Notes under the pieces: model-generated
The model's database searches: none
Seen by the model: only the letters and a program-made list of their open reading frames with translations
Told to the model about the DNA's origin: nothing
Shown here: one piece after another, positions 9,384 to 19,700 of the stretch
How positions within the stretch are numbered: position 1 is the stretch's first letter
Layout of the letters: every line of letters begins with the position of its first letter
Assembly: GCA_023205875.1 (NCBI GenBank)
Contig: CP060765.1
Coordinates: 1 to 64,000, forward strand
Direction of reading: 5' to 3'
DNA: 64,000 nt
Origin: Chloropicon primus
Taxonomy: Eukaryota; Chlorophyta; Chloropicophyceae; Chloropicales; Chloropicaceae
Program-made: the position numbers and the translations under genes

Positions 9384-10261
9384 ATGAACGCGATGAACGT
9401 GGTGGCGAGGAAGAACCTCGCGGTGTGCGCAAGACACAACAACGCCAAGAACGCAAGAGTCGTACGCGTTTCCGCTCAGGCCGAGAGCAGTTCCAGGAGA
9501 CAGGTAAGACTTACGATCCAGAACCTAAACCATCTTCTCTCTTCTCTCTTCTCTTTCGTGAAAAAAAAACATGAAACGGGAAGACAACGACTGACTTGCT
9601 CTTGCTCTTGCTCTTGCTCTTGGTGCTGCTCTTGCAGATGATGGGTCAGCTCGCTGGCGTGGCCGCGCTCCTCGCCGGAGCCGGAAGCGCCAAGGCGGAG
9701 TCGATCAACTTGTTCGATGACAAAACCAAGGGCTTGGACTACAAGAACAACATCGCGGATCAGGCGAGAGACGTGGGCTTGGACAACAACATCCGTACCG
9801 GACGCTCCCAGTCCAGGGCCGACAAGGCTCTCGTGGTCTCCAGAGTGACCGAGGGAAAGAACAGACTCGAGAAGGACGTCAAGGACTATGTCTCCAAGGC
9901 CTACTGGTAAGGAGAACAAGTGGCAGAAGATGAGACACACAAGACTAAGGCGCGGGGAGAGGACGCCATGCCTGCCTTCTTGCTGACACACGGGGTTCCT
10001 CTGATTGTTCTTCCTCCTCTTCTCTCTAGGTACGATGCCAAGCAGGAGCTTAGAAGGCAGTTGGGATACATGTCTGGTGACATGGACACTCTTATCGCCT
10101 CGACCAGCGACAAGAAGACGGGCCTTTCCATGAAGAAGGACTTCTTCACCGCCGTGGACAACTTGGACTTCGCGATTAGAAAGAAGGACAAGGACTCTGG
10201 CTTGAAGTACCAGGCCGATGCCGTCGCCAAGTTGAACGACTTCATCTCTTTCGCTACCTAG
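9384..10261 (+). CDS. psbQ: PsbQ / oxygen-evolving enhancer protein 3, three exons
   Basis: 206 residues from exons 9384-9503, 9638-9906 and 10030-10261. Introns are 134 and 123 bp (GTAAGA...GCAG and GTAAGG...CTAG); the second splits a Trp codon. The first exon encodes a stroma-targeting peptide rich in Ala, Arg and Ser. It is followed by a twin arginine (SSRRQ) and, in exon 2, a hydrophobic stretch ending AGAGSAKA, an AxA site for thylakoid processing peptidase, as for lumenal Tat substrates. The mature part is the four-helix PsbQ fold with FDDKTKGLDYKNNIADQARD, KSYW-like SKAYWYDAKQELRRQLGYM and KDKDSGLKYQADAVAKLNDF. It stabilises the Mn cluster and Ca/Cl retention at photosystem II on the lumenal side. 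The ATG at 9384 is the first in frame. Confidence 0.92.
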
Positions 10262-11129
10262 AGAGGAGCGAGGGAAAGGAGACGAGGAGGCGGGGGCGGG
10301 CTCTGGGGAACTGGGCGCTCGAGGACTATTGTCCCGCGCCGCCGGGGGTCTCGGAACCCTTGCGCTGCTTTTTTAACAGCAACAGCAACAGCAACAACCC
10401 AAAAAGAACAGTGCCTTGTAACGCGCACGAAATTTTAGAACGAGACAAAGGAAGTGTTTAGCCGGTTGCCGCGCGGCGGAGCCTCGTGTCACCCAGCTTC
10501 CCCCTTCCTTCCCCTCCCGAGCGACGAAACACTCGAGCACTCCGCTCTAAACGAAAAGTGGAGAGAGAAACGAACGAGGGGAAGAGGGAAGAGGAGCGTG
10601 TCTTGTCTCGTGTCGTCCCGTGTCGTGTCTCCCCGCTCGTTGCTTCTTTCTCGGTGGTTGGTTGGTTGGTTTTGGATTTGTATTACAGGGTTCAAACCAC
10701 AAAGTTTTAGGCGAACCAGACGGAGAACCCAAAGTGAGTGGCGGTGAAACCACAACAACAACGTTCTCCTCCGCCCGCCCATCCCGCGTGCTTCGTTTCA
10801 TAATTATTCGCGTCCCCCGAACACTTGCTATATAGAGAGAGTCCGTCCTCCCGTCCACCCGTCCTCCCGTCCACCCGTCCCCCAAAACATGCTCACCGTG
10901 CTCTGCGTGCGCCCGCGGTGTCTCATACCAGCAAACACCAGCAAACCACGCAGAGCACGATATACCGCATACTCGTCGTCCACCTCCTCTCCTCCACTCC
11001 ACTCCATTTGAAGTGAAGTGAAGGAAGAAAGCACAGCTCCGGGTTTGTTTCTTTCCAGGTTCGTCGTCCGTTCGTCCGTTCTTGGAATGGAAGGAAGGCT
11101 CTTGCTCGGGGCCGAAGCGAAGAGGGTGT
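10262..11129. other. convergent intergenic region, no gene recognised
   Basis: 868 bp between the 3' ends of psbQ and eL21. It contains a (CAG/CAA) stretch near 10378-10397, a TTGGTTGGTTGG tract near 10658, and a direct-repeat CCTCCCGTCCACCCGT block near 10846-10880. Open frames here are short with biased composition. Most of this is probably 3' UTR; a small RNA cannot be excluded. Confidence 0.5.
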
Positions 11130-11627
11130 TTACCTCTCCTTCTTGGCGACCTCCTTCTCGATATCGTAAGGAATGGCGGTGACCGTCTCGAGAGCCCCAG
11201 TGACCTCGAAGGCGTCCCTAGGTCCAACAGGCTGCCTCTTCATGAAAGGAACAGGCTCTCCCTTCTTCTTCGCCTCGGCTCTCTTCTTGTCGTTGTCCGC
11301 TCTCCTGAGGAGGAAAGCCTCCCTGCACCTCGAGGGCTGGACGTGCTCCACCCTGACGTGGAACCTCTTCTTGAGCTGGATCCCTCTGACGATCTTGTTA
11401 ACCTCGACACCGACAGCCCTCTTCGTGACGTTCCAGACCTTTCCGGTCTTTCCCTGGTAGTACTTGTAAGGGAAACCCTTGTGGATGCTCGAGTTCACTT
11501 TGATATCGACATAGTCCCCTATCTTCAAGGTACGCAAGTAAATGCTTGGTGGGATGACACCCTTTTGCCTGAACCCTCTGGAGAACAAGTCCCTCGTCTT
11601 CGCCCTAAGTCCCTGTCCCGCTCCCAT
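11130..11627 (-). CDS. RPL21: 60S ribosomal protein L21 (eL21)
   Basis: 165 residues, single exon, ATG at 11627; eukaryotic eL21 is usually 160-164. The full family pattern is present: [59 protein letters not shown], a [16 protein letters not shown] block and a [14 protein letters not shown] segment near the C-terminus. It is a cytosolic large-subunit protein near the central protuberance. Absence of an intron is unremarkable for this compact genome. Confidence 0.97.
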   Translation of the reverse strand: MGAGQGLRAKTRDLFSRGFRQKGVIPPSIYLRTLKIGDYVDIKVNSSIHKGFPYKYYQGKTGKVWNVTKRAVGVEVNKIVRGIQLKKRFHVRVEHVQPSRCREAFLLRRADNDKKRAEAKKKGEPVPFMKRQPVGPRDAFEVTGALETVTAIPYDIEKEVAKKER

Positions 11628-12179
11628 CTTGTCACGTCGTCGTACTCGTCACCGTCACCTTCACCCCTCGTCTGACGCGCCCCTCGTCTCTTCTCCGAGT
11701 CTTTTTCTTCGGCGGCGGCGGCGGCGAACCCGTTTCACTAGGAGACGTACCCAAGGAAAGGAGAAAAACAACACGACGGGTAACGTCGTTTTGGGAACAC
11801 CAAAACACATCAAACCCAACCCAAACCAACACACGAGTTTCACTACACGACGTCACACAAGAGTGGTGAGAACTACATGGTATGGAACGTCTTGTGTGGT
11901 AAGAATGTGCGCGGTCTCCGTCTTCCATCTCCGCAGCGAGGTTTTTTTTTTGTGTGTGTGTTTTTCGGAAGGCGGAGAGAAGAGAAAGAGAAAGCGGAGG
12001 GGAGGGGAAGCCAAGCCAGGGCTTCACTTTTGTTGTCGCTCGCTTTCACTCGAGACACACCAGACACAACCTTCGTGAACCAATTTACCCTAGGGAGGGT
12101 CTCGGTGGTTTTTTTTTTCCTGCACTGCACTGCACTGCTTTGCACTCCTTTGCATTGCATTGCATTGAGTATCTGTAAT
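11628..12179. promoter_or_regulatory. divergent promoter between eL21 and the ESSS-like gene
   Basis: 552 bp separating two head-to-head genes. It contains a GGCGGC tract (11711-11728), a T-run (11942-11951), another near 12109-12118, and a TGCACTGCACTGCACTGC repeat at 12121-12140 directly upstream of the ESSS-like ATG. No TATA box is convincing. Confidence 0.45.
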
Positions 12180-12515
12180 ATGAGTGGGTGGGTGCGTGGG
12201 TTGGTGCATGGAGCGAGGAGGAGTGTGGGGATGAGGAGTGGGAGCGGGAGTGGCTCATTGAAGGGAGGAGGACCGCCGGGTGGGTTCTGGTCCGAGGGGA
12301 CCAAGGCGAAGAGCGACGGTTTGCTGTTCGGGGAGACCCCGCCCGCGCCGGGGAAGACCAGGAAGTGGGAGACGTGGGAAGCCCCTTGGTACGCCACACT
12401 CGTGGGATCCTTCGTCCTGCTCTACGTTGGCTTGAGCGCCAAGCCGGACAACGGCATCACGACCTGGGCGAGGGACGAGGCGTCCAAACGGCGGTACGGA
12501 AGCCAGGACAACTAG
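12180..12515 (+). CDS. mitochondrial complex I ESSS/NDUFB11-like subunit
   Basis: 111 residues, ATG at 12180. An Arg/Ser-rich N-terminus lacking acidic residues (VRGLVHGARRSVGMRSGSG) looks like a mitochondrial presequence. It is followed by WETWEAPWYATL, one transmembrane helix (VGSFVLLYVGL) and the tail KPDNGITTWARDEASKRR. The W-E-x-x, single helix and KPD...I..WA..EA pattern matches the plant/algal ESSS subunit of NADH:ubiquinone oxidoreductase, a small membrane-arm protein. Short length and one helix make the family call moderately certain. It lies head-to-head with eL21. Confidence 0.7.
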   Translation: MSGWVRGLVHGARRSVGMRSGSGSGSLKGGGPPGGFWSEGTKAKSDGLLFGETPPAPGKTRKWETWEAPWYATLVGSFVLLYVGLSAKPDNGITTWARDEASKRRYGSQDN

Positions 12516-12972
12516 GAAAGAAGGGACCTGACCGAAACCTAGGACGACGACGACGACGACGGACCTTGGGCTCGCCTGCCTGGTGGTATGCTAGGGTCCG
12601 TCCCTTTCGCTCCGAGGTTGGAGTTCGACACCACTGCTTGCACTTGCGCGCACACTGGACTAGGGCGCGGTGTTTTGTTCGGTCTCGGGCTCGAGTGAGA
12701 GTAACTTATTTCATTTTCTTGTTTGAGCTTGCTTGCTCGTGGACGGAGAAAGGTTTTCGGAGAAAGGTCTTTTTCGTGTTTTTAATGCAGCTCATGTACC
12801 ACTACAACGTTTGGTTACTTTTGTTTATTCTCTTGTGCACCGCGGAGAAGAACGGGAGGTGCAGGCGGACGAGAAGAACCAAGCCAAGCCAAGCCAAGCC
12901 AAGCCGACGTTCCCGCCTCCCCCCCTCCCTATGCCTCTCCGGGCTTGCGTGCGTGTGCTCTCAAAATTGTGC
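12516..12972. other. convergent intergenic region
   Basis: 457 bp between the ESSS-like stop and the 3' end of the FAX-like gene. It has a (GAC)n stretch near 12543-12560 and an AAGCC pentamer repeat (12882-12904). Nothing coding is recognised. Confidence 0.5.
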
Positions 12973-13794
12973 TCAGAACTTGAGGAAGAACCTCAGGTAG
13001 GCGAGGAGCGTCCACGCCGAGAAGCCGAACAGCACGCCTCCCGGCACAAGCTTCTTGCTCTTGTGAAACTTCTTCGCGCAGTACGCGAGGACCAGGACGG
13101 AGAACACCAGGCCGAGCCCCGCGCCGAGGGAGGGATTGACCCCCATGAGCGCGGACGAGGCCACGAAGGGCGTGGAGAGCGTGAGCCCGCCGATCAGGCT
13201 CATGGTGCTCCCCGCCACGAGGTACCCGACCAGGCCGAGGGCCGCGTACACGAAGGCCGCCACCCAGCCCGCCTTCTTCGGATTCCCGCCGCCGTCCCCC
13301 TGCCCCCCTCCGCCGAACATGCCTCCCCAGCGCCCACCGCCTCCTCCCGAGGGCGGACCGTACTGAAAGGGCGCGGTGTAGTTCATGGGAGACTGATAGG
13401 CATCCTTGGACACCGTGTAGTCGGCCGGACAAGAGTAGGTCCAGAAGTTCGGTCCTCCCATCGGATTCGACCTCCCGCTGGACGACTCCACCGATTCCCT
13501 CGACTTGTTCTTGCCCCTCGACCGGCTTCCGTCCCTCCCTCCTCCCTTGTTGCTTCCCGTAGAGTACGGACTCGTCCAGATATTGCTGTGCTGTGCCCTT
13601 GTCAGCGTCATCCCCATCCCAGCACCACCTGGATTTCCTCCTGTTCCTCCTCCGTGTGTCCTGGAACAACCGGACGCCATCCTCATCCTCATCCTCATCC
13701 CCATCCCCATCCTCCCGCGGGTTGGCCTCTTCCTCACCCAGGAGGAGTTCCCTCTCGCCCCATGGGGAACAAAGTCCGTCGCCATCCTCTGCAT
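12973..13794 (-). CDS. TMEM14 / fatty acid export (FAX)-like membrane protein
   Basis: 273 residues from ATG 13794. The C-terminal ~100 residues are a clear Tmem14 domain: four short Gly/Ala-rich helices with FVYAALGLVGYLVAGSTMSL, GGLTLSTPF, a central GLGLVFSVLVLAYCAKKFHKS and VPGGVLFGFSAWTLLAYLRF. Plant FAX proteins of this family export fatty acids across the plastid inner envelope. Ahead of the domain is a Gly-rich linker (GGGGGRWGGMFGGGG) and a Ser/Arg/Asn-rich segment that could be a plastid transit peptide. The N-terminus is uncertain: an ATC microsatellite (13677-13712) reads as MGMRMRMRM in this frame but as an acidic Asp/Glu run in another, so an upstream exon in a different frame is possible. 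Confidence 0.72.
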   Translation of the reverse strand: MQRMATDFVPHGARGNSSWVRKRPTRGRMGMGMRMRMRMASGCSRTHGGGTGGNPGGAGMGMTLTRAQHSNIWTSPYSTGSNKGGGRDGSRSRGKNKSRESVESSSGRSNPMGGPNFWTYSCPADYTVSKDAYQSPMNYTAPFQYGPPSGGGGGRWGGMFGGGGQGDGGGNPKKAGWVAAFVYAALGLVGYLVAGSTMSLIGGLTLSTPFVASSALMGVNPSLGAGLGLVFSVLVLAYCAKKFHKSKKLVPGGVLFGFSAWTLLAYLRFFLKF

Positions 13795-14367
13795 TCCCCG
13801 CCGACCGACGATGAAGCTGCTCCTTGGCCGCGCGTGATGCAGAGCGCGCGAGCAAGGAAGGAGACACGGACGCGAACCCTTTCCAATTCCAAGCGAAGTG
13901 ACCTCCTTTTCCACCGACGTGGTCGACGTCGTCGTCGTGGAGCGGAGCGGAGCGGAGTGCGTTAGCGTGCGACAACGTGAGAGAGATCTTTCGTCTTGGT
14001 TTTGGATAAGGATAGGGTTTTAGGTCCGTCCGTTCGCCCCAACAGGCTAAAAGACACCAAAGACGAAGGGCGGAAGGAGGAGGAGGAGGAGCACGAGAGG
14101 AGCCTCGGTCCTCGGAAGCTTGGCGTTCTTCCCTTCCCTTCCCTTCGCTTTGGTTCGCTTTGCTTTGGTTTGGTTTGTCTTTGGGGCCAACACAAGACCA
14201 GCAGCAGCAGGAGGTGGAGGAGGAGGAGGAGGAGGACCACCACACGAACGCAAACGAGAAGCGGCTTGGTGATCACCAGACAGACCATTGAGATACACAC
14301 TTCAACACAAACACCTTAGCTTGGCTTGGGATTGGCTTGTGATTGATTGAAGTGAAGTGAAGTGAAG
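13795..14367. promoter_or_regulatory. divergent region between FAX-like and rhodanese genes
   Basis: 573 bp, head-to-head arrangement. It contains GGAGGA repeats (14070-14090, 14210-14242), a TTTGG-rich block (14146-14181) and AGTGA direct repeats right before the rhodanese ATG (14350-14366). A 5' exon of the FAX-like gene could hide here. Confidence 0.4.
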
Positions 14368-14983
14368 ATGGCGAGAAGGGATGAGGAGAGGAGGAAGGAG
14401 ATGTTGGAGGCCTTCGAGGGTTTTGCCAGCAAGGGGGGGTTCAGGGACAAGGTGGACCACATCACGAGCGAGGAGGTCGCCAAGAGGATGGGAGACGGAG
14501 ACCTCGTCGTCGTAGACGTGAGGCCGGACAAGCTAAGGGCGGTCTCGCGCATCCCGGGGTCGATGAGCCAGAAGGAGTTCGAGGACAAGAGGGCGGGTGA
14601 TGCCAGCTTCTTCCAAGGGAAGACGGTCGTAACGTCATGGTGAGAGGACGATCCCAAAGGTTTCCTTGTATCTGCCCATCCCAATCCAGCGGGGCAACTG
14701 ACTCACTCGGGACTGTGTTTGCTTTTGCTTTTGCTTTTGCTCTCGTGCTGAACGGATGACCAGCACGATTGGGTTCAAGGCGGGCCTGTTCGCCCTGAGC
14801 CTCGTGGAGAACTCCAAGGACCTCGTGGTGAAGAACCACGTGGGGAGCATGATGGACTGGTGCCACGAGGGGGGCGACCTCGTGGACGGCAAGGGGGAGG
14901 CCACCAAGAACGTCCACGGGATGAGCGAGGACTTGGTCAAGTACTTTCCGCACGCCAAGGGGTACAACATCGTCACCGACTAG
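14368..14983 (+). CDS. single-domain rhodanese-like protein, two exons
   Basis: 163 residues. Exon 1 is 14368-14639, exon 2 is 14764-14983, intron 124 bp (GTGAGA...CCAG). Reads as a rhodanese fold: DKVDHITSEEVAKRM, DLVVVDVRPDK (the strand-loop with Asp-Val-Arg), IPGSM, and VVTSCTIGFKAG, the active-site loop. The catalytic Cys codon is assembled across the intron: TG from exon 1 plus C from exon 2, which strongly supports the splice model. Expected to bind persulfide sulfur or act as a phosphatase-like Cys protein. No transit peptide is evident, so a cytosolic location is likely. Confidence 0.85.
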
Positions 14984-15206
14984 GACTAGCGCGAGTGCTC
15001 TTCTTCTTCTTGTCAATAACAATAAACATGTCATGTATTCGTACGACCTATAAAAACTACAACAAAATGGTTCAGAAACAGCGGCCTTCTCTTTCTCTGT
15101 TGTCCTGGTTGGCTAGAGCACCCACCGTTCCACGACGACGGGCGAAGACGATGGCGGCGTGTTCGTTCAACATTCTGACCTAGACCACTGCAGACCGCCA
15201 CGGGTT
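14984..15206. other. convergent 3' region
   Basis: 223 bp between the rhodanese and methyltransferase stops. CAATAACAATAAACATG near 15013-15030 may serve as a poly(A) signal. Nothing else is recognised. Confidence 0.4.
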
Positions 15207-15985
15207 CTAGCCCAGCTTTCTGCAGATGTACACGAAGTAGGAGTTCTCATAGTGCTGCCCCTCCTCGTAATTCTGTATGCTGAGCTCGTAATCCCCTCCC
15301 TCCAACGCGACCTTGAGCGAGGGCTTCTTGAACACCATGACCTTGACGTTGAACAGAGGCTCCTTGTTGGTGGCCTGGCCGTCAAGCAGGGCGAGGCGCT
15401 CCTCCGGCGGGCCGTACGAGAACACCAAGAGGGTCCCGTTCACCGCGAGGCAAGACCAAACGTTGCTCAGCATGGTGCTGACGTTCTCGTTGACGTCCGT
15501 GCCGCAGACCACGGTGTCCAGACAGCCCTACAAGAAAGTGGAACAACAAGGTTTGACCCGTCAGTATTCTTTGCCTGCCCAGTGCCATCCCGCCGGGCGC
15601 TTGGTTTGTCTCCTCTCGGCCTTACCTTGTCGATGACAAGCTGGAAGCTCGAGTCGATGTGACTCTTGAACGCGCTGTCGGTGATGTCCATGGTGTCGTA
15701 CTTGATTTCGGGCCTCGACTCCACGCTCCTCTTCTGCATCTTCTTCATCACGCTCTCCACGAAGTCCACGCAGAACTGGTTGTTCCTGTACCCGTCCTCG
15801 TGCATCTCCTCCGCCAGGGTAGAGTTCCCGCAACCAATGTGGAGGACGTTCATGTCCTTCTTGCCCCCAATTCTCTTCAAGAAGGGCTTGACTGTGGACC
15901 AATCCCCGTACCACTCGAACGTGTCCGCGTCGGCCCCCTTGTACCTCTGCTCCCAGTACGCCTTCTCCCCATAACTCGGTATCGT

Positions 15986-15988
<3 letters not shown>
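15207..15988 (-). CDS. METTL13/EEF1AKNMT-like class I methyltransferase, two exons
   Basis: 227 residues from ATG 15988. Exon 1 is 15626-15988, exon 2 is 15207-15527, separated by a 98-bp phase-0 intron (GTAAGG...GTAG). The fold signature is clear: YWEQRYKGADADTFEWYGDW at the start, SAM-binding motif I VLHIGCGNSTL, CVDFVESVMKKM after it, and DKGCLDTVVCG formed across the splice. The N-terminal WYGDW and GCGNS pattern is that of the METTL12/METTL13 group, many of which methylate lysines of translation factors. The substrate here is unknown. The start lies directly downstream of a long CT/GA microsatellite. Confidence 0.87.
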
Positions 15989-16030
<42 letters not shown>

Positions 16031-16791
16031 CTCTCCTCTCCTTCCCCTTTGCTGCCAATCAATCCAACCAACCAACCAGCCCAGACTTCTGAGTCCTCAC
16101 AACGACGACGAGCAAGGGGTCCTCGACCCCGAAACGCTCCACCCCAGCACGAGTAGTCCACCCCCGAAGAACCTCCTCCCTCTGTTCCCTTGTCCTTGGG
16201 ATGACGACTTCCCCTCCTCGCTTGTCCCCCGCACACAGCCCCCCCCCCGAACCCCTCCAGCCGGCGTACACCTTACCCTTCCGTCACCCTACCCCCCCAC
16301 CCCCCCACACACCAAAACACTAACCCCTCCTACCTGCCCTTCCCCCGTTCCCCTGTCTGTCCCTCTCCTCCGCCTTGCCCCTTGGCTTGGCCCCGGCCTT
16401 GGCCTTGGGATGATTGGCCCCCCTCGTCCATCGTATCGTATTCGTTGAGAAAATGAAATTCCAAAGTATTCGTTGCTTTTGGGAAACCCGATCGTTGACC
16501 CGGAATACGGGGATTTCTACACAAAATCGAAAAAAAAAAAAAAAAAGGAAAAAAATTCAAATTCCAAAACGAACAGATCGATCGAAGTCGATCGTTGCGA
16601 TCGATCGGCAGTCGGCAGTGCGAGGAGGACGCGAGGCGATCGTGATCGATCGATCGAGGGAGCCGATCACGACCACGACACCCGGAGCGCACAACACCGA
16701 GCTCGAGTCGTCTTGCGCCTTTGGTTTGGTTTGGATTCGGAATAGGATTCGGATTCCCTTTCTTGTTTTTTGTTTTTCTTTGGCGTGAAGG
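15989..16791. promoter_or_regulatory. divergent region between methyltransferase and kinesin-14 genes
   Basis: 803 bp. It contains a (CT)n microsatellite at about 15990-16027, C-runs (16239-16248, 16293-16310), an A-run (16529-16545), and a cluster of CGATCG palindromes between 16573 and 16668, just ahead of the kinesin gene. No convincing open frame. Confidence 0.5.
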
Positions 16792-19700
16792 ATGAGGACG
16801 AGGAGGCAGAGGCAGCTGGACGAGGAGGCGAGCGTCGGGGTGGAGGGCAATAACGAGAACAGCGGGGTTGTGGGTCACGAGGTGGCGGCGACTCCGTTGA
16901 GCAAGAAGGATATGCTCGCGCAGTGGAAGAGGACGCAGCTGGAGACGCCGAGGAGGGCGGCAGGGGACGGACAAGTCCTTGACGGCCTCGCTTCCCTGAA
17001 CGGAAAGGCGACGAGGGAGCCCCTCGGACAGAGGGACTTGAACCTCAACTCCTCCCTTGAGCAGATCCTGTCGTCCCAGCAGAAGAAGGAGGCCAAGTCA
17101 AGCAAGCTCGCGTGGATGGAGGGAAGCAACGAGAACGGCGACCTTCCTGCTTTCACCACCCCCTCGAGGGGGAAGCAGCAGACGGCCTCCCAGGGCAACG
17201 GGCCGAGCATGGTGGACCTCAAGGCGAGGGTCGATGTGATCCGCCGCGAGAGCATCATGAGGGACGTCAGGAGGGAGAGCATGAGCGGAATGAACCCCGC
17301 AACCGGCCTGTCCTCGCTTCTTCCGCAGACCCCAAACAGAAACCTCGCTGCCATGAACGCGAGCGCCGGCGTCGGGGCTCTCGGGGACCTCTCCATGAGC
17401 TTCCCCGGCTGCCTGAGCGCGGCCATGGCTTGCTTTGACGAGGAGACGTTCGTGAAGGAGTGCAAGGCGGCGCTGCAGTGTAAGATCAGATCCAGCAGGC
17501 AGAACCCGGAGACCCAAAGGGACGAGGCGGTCACGATCATCAAGTCCCTGAGGAGGTGCCTGAAGACCATGTTTTCCAAGAAGGACGCGCTTTCCAAGGC
17601 AACCGTGCAATTCGAGGACGAGGTCTCTCAAATGATTGCTGAGATGACGCTCAAGATGCAGACGGAACTGGACAGCTCCAGGCAGCAGTCCCTGCAACAG
17701 ACGAAGGAGCTCTTCAAGGATCTCAAGGACGGGGACGCAGGCGACAACTCCGAGATGTTCAACGAGCGCATGAGAAAGCTCGAGACGCTCGAGCAGCACC
17801 TTCAGAAGTGTGAGAAGGAGCTTGAGAGCGAGCGCTCTGGAATGAGGGAGGATGAGAGGAAGAGAGCCGTGGCGGAGGCCCAGTCCAAGCTTAACCGCTC
17901 GATGTCCGAAGTCGAGAAGAGGCAGTCCCAGCTCTCCATCAGAGAGGCTGAACTCAAGGAGAGGAGGCTTGAATGGCAGAACATGGAGAAGGAGTACAAA
18001 CTCGTCGCGGAGGAGGCTGAGAAGGCCAAGCAAGAGCAGAAACAGATTGAGGAGCAGAACAACTTTTTGCAGAAAAAGTGCACTAGCCTCGAATCCGATC
18101 TCATGAAGATCCAGGAAGAGCTCAGCGAGTCAAAGGACGAGGAGTTCAATGCGCAGCAGGCTTGCTCCTCCCTCCAGGAAGCCCTCGAGACCGAGAGGGC
18201 TGCCTTCCTTGAAGAGCAGAAGGAACTCGCTGATAAGAAGGAGGTGGAAATGAAATCTCTCGAAGAGCAGTTGTTCGCTCAGAAGGAACAGGAGATCAAG
18301 GAGGTGGAGGCCCAGATGAGCGAGGAATCTTCTAAACTCTTGCTTTTGGAGCGTCAAACTCACGAGAAGGAGCAGGCGGAGCAGTTGGCGGAATTCGAGG
18401 AGAGGCTTCAGAGAACGGTCGACAACGCAACCGCTGAGGTGAAGTCAACCATGGAGCAGGACTTTGCGACAGAGCTCAAGGCATTGACTGAGCAACACAC
18501 AGCTGAGCTGGAGGACACCCTTCAGGCCACGCGCTCTGAGATGTCCAACAGATTCTCCCAGGAGAACAGCAGTGCCCTTGACCAACAAAAGGAGACGATG
18601 TTGGCTGAATTCAACCAGACAATGGATGACAAGTTGGCTGAGCAGAAGTCCCAATTGCAGTACACATTCAACGCCGAAGTGGATCTCATGAAGGATACAT
18701 TTGAGGAAGAGAAGGCTGCGTTGCAGAAGAGTCTTTCCCAGAAGGCCGAGGAGGAGATGCTTGATGCTTTGTCCTCTCAGGAGAGCGAGTTGAAGGCCCA
18801 GGCTCAGAGCGAGCTTGAGTCCTCCCTCGATGCGCAGATGGAATCTCTCAAGGCAGACTTTGCGAAGGAGCTTGAGCAGGCCTTGGCTGATCAGAAGCTT
18901 TCCCTTTCAGAGTTGTCTTCCAACGAGATGTCTGAGATGCTCCAGAACCAGAAGGAATCCCTCGAGGCCTTTGCTACTGAGCAGATGGATAAGGCCCTTG
19001 CCGAATTGACTGAGCAGCTTACGTCTGAGAAGAACGCTGCCCTTTCTGCGCTCCAGGAGACCCTCGAGCAGCAGTCTAGGGAGGCCCTCGTGAAGGCTGT
19101 TGGTTCCAAGACATCTGAGGCCGAGGCTGCCCTCTCATCCATGAAGGAGGAGTACGCCAACGAGGTCACATGCTTGAAGGAGGAGCACGCCAACGAGGTC
19201 ACATGCTTGAAGGAGGAGCACGCCAACGAGATCACATGCTTGAAGGAGGACCTTACCCAGGCCGCCGCTGAGGAGAAGGCCCGCGTCATTGAGTTGGAGA
19301 GATCCAGCGCTGAGGCGAAGCTCTCTGAGGCCAAGGTTGCCTTCGAGACTCAGGCCATCAAGGACAGAGATGTTGCTGTTTCTGAGATGAAGCAGGCCTT
19401 GCAGACTTCTTTTGATGAGAGAATCCAGCTTGCCAAGGATTCCTATCAGCAGGAGAAGATCAAGCTGTTGTTCGAGCAGAAGCAGGTGGTTGAAAAGACC
19501 ATGGGCAGCAAGACCAAGGATGCGCTCAAGGAGCAGGAGTCCGAATTGAGGCAGGAGTTCGAGGATGAGCTGAACAGTGCTCTTTCCAGACAAAAGAAGG
19601 AGCTTGAGACCTTTGCTGCTGAGCATGAAACTGATACCATTTCTTCTTTGAGAAAAGAGTTGTTGTCTGAGAAGAACGCTGCCCTTTCTGCGCTCCAGGA

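Noticed and set aside
12929-14245. 438-residue antisense-frame alternative to the FAX-like gene
   Set aside because: Its 3' part overlaps the TMEM14 domain in a different frame and is Arg/Gly biased. Only its 5' portion could contribute an exon, which is noted under the FAX-like gene.
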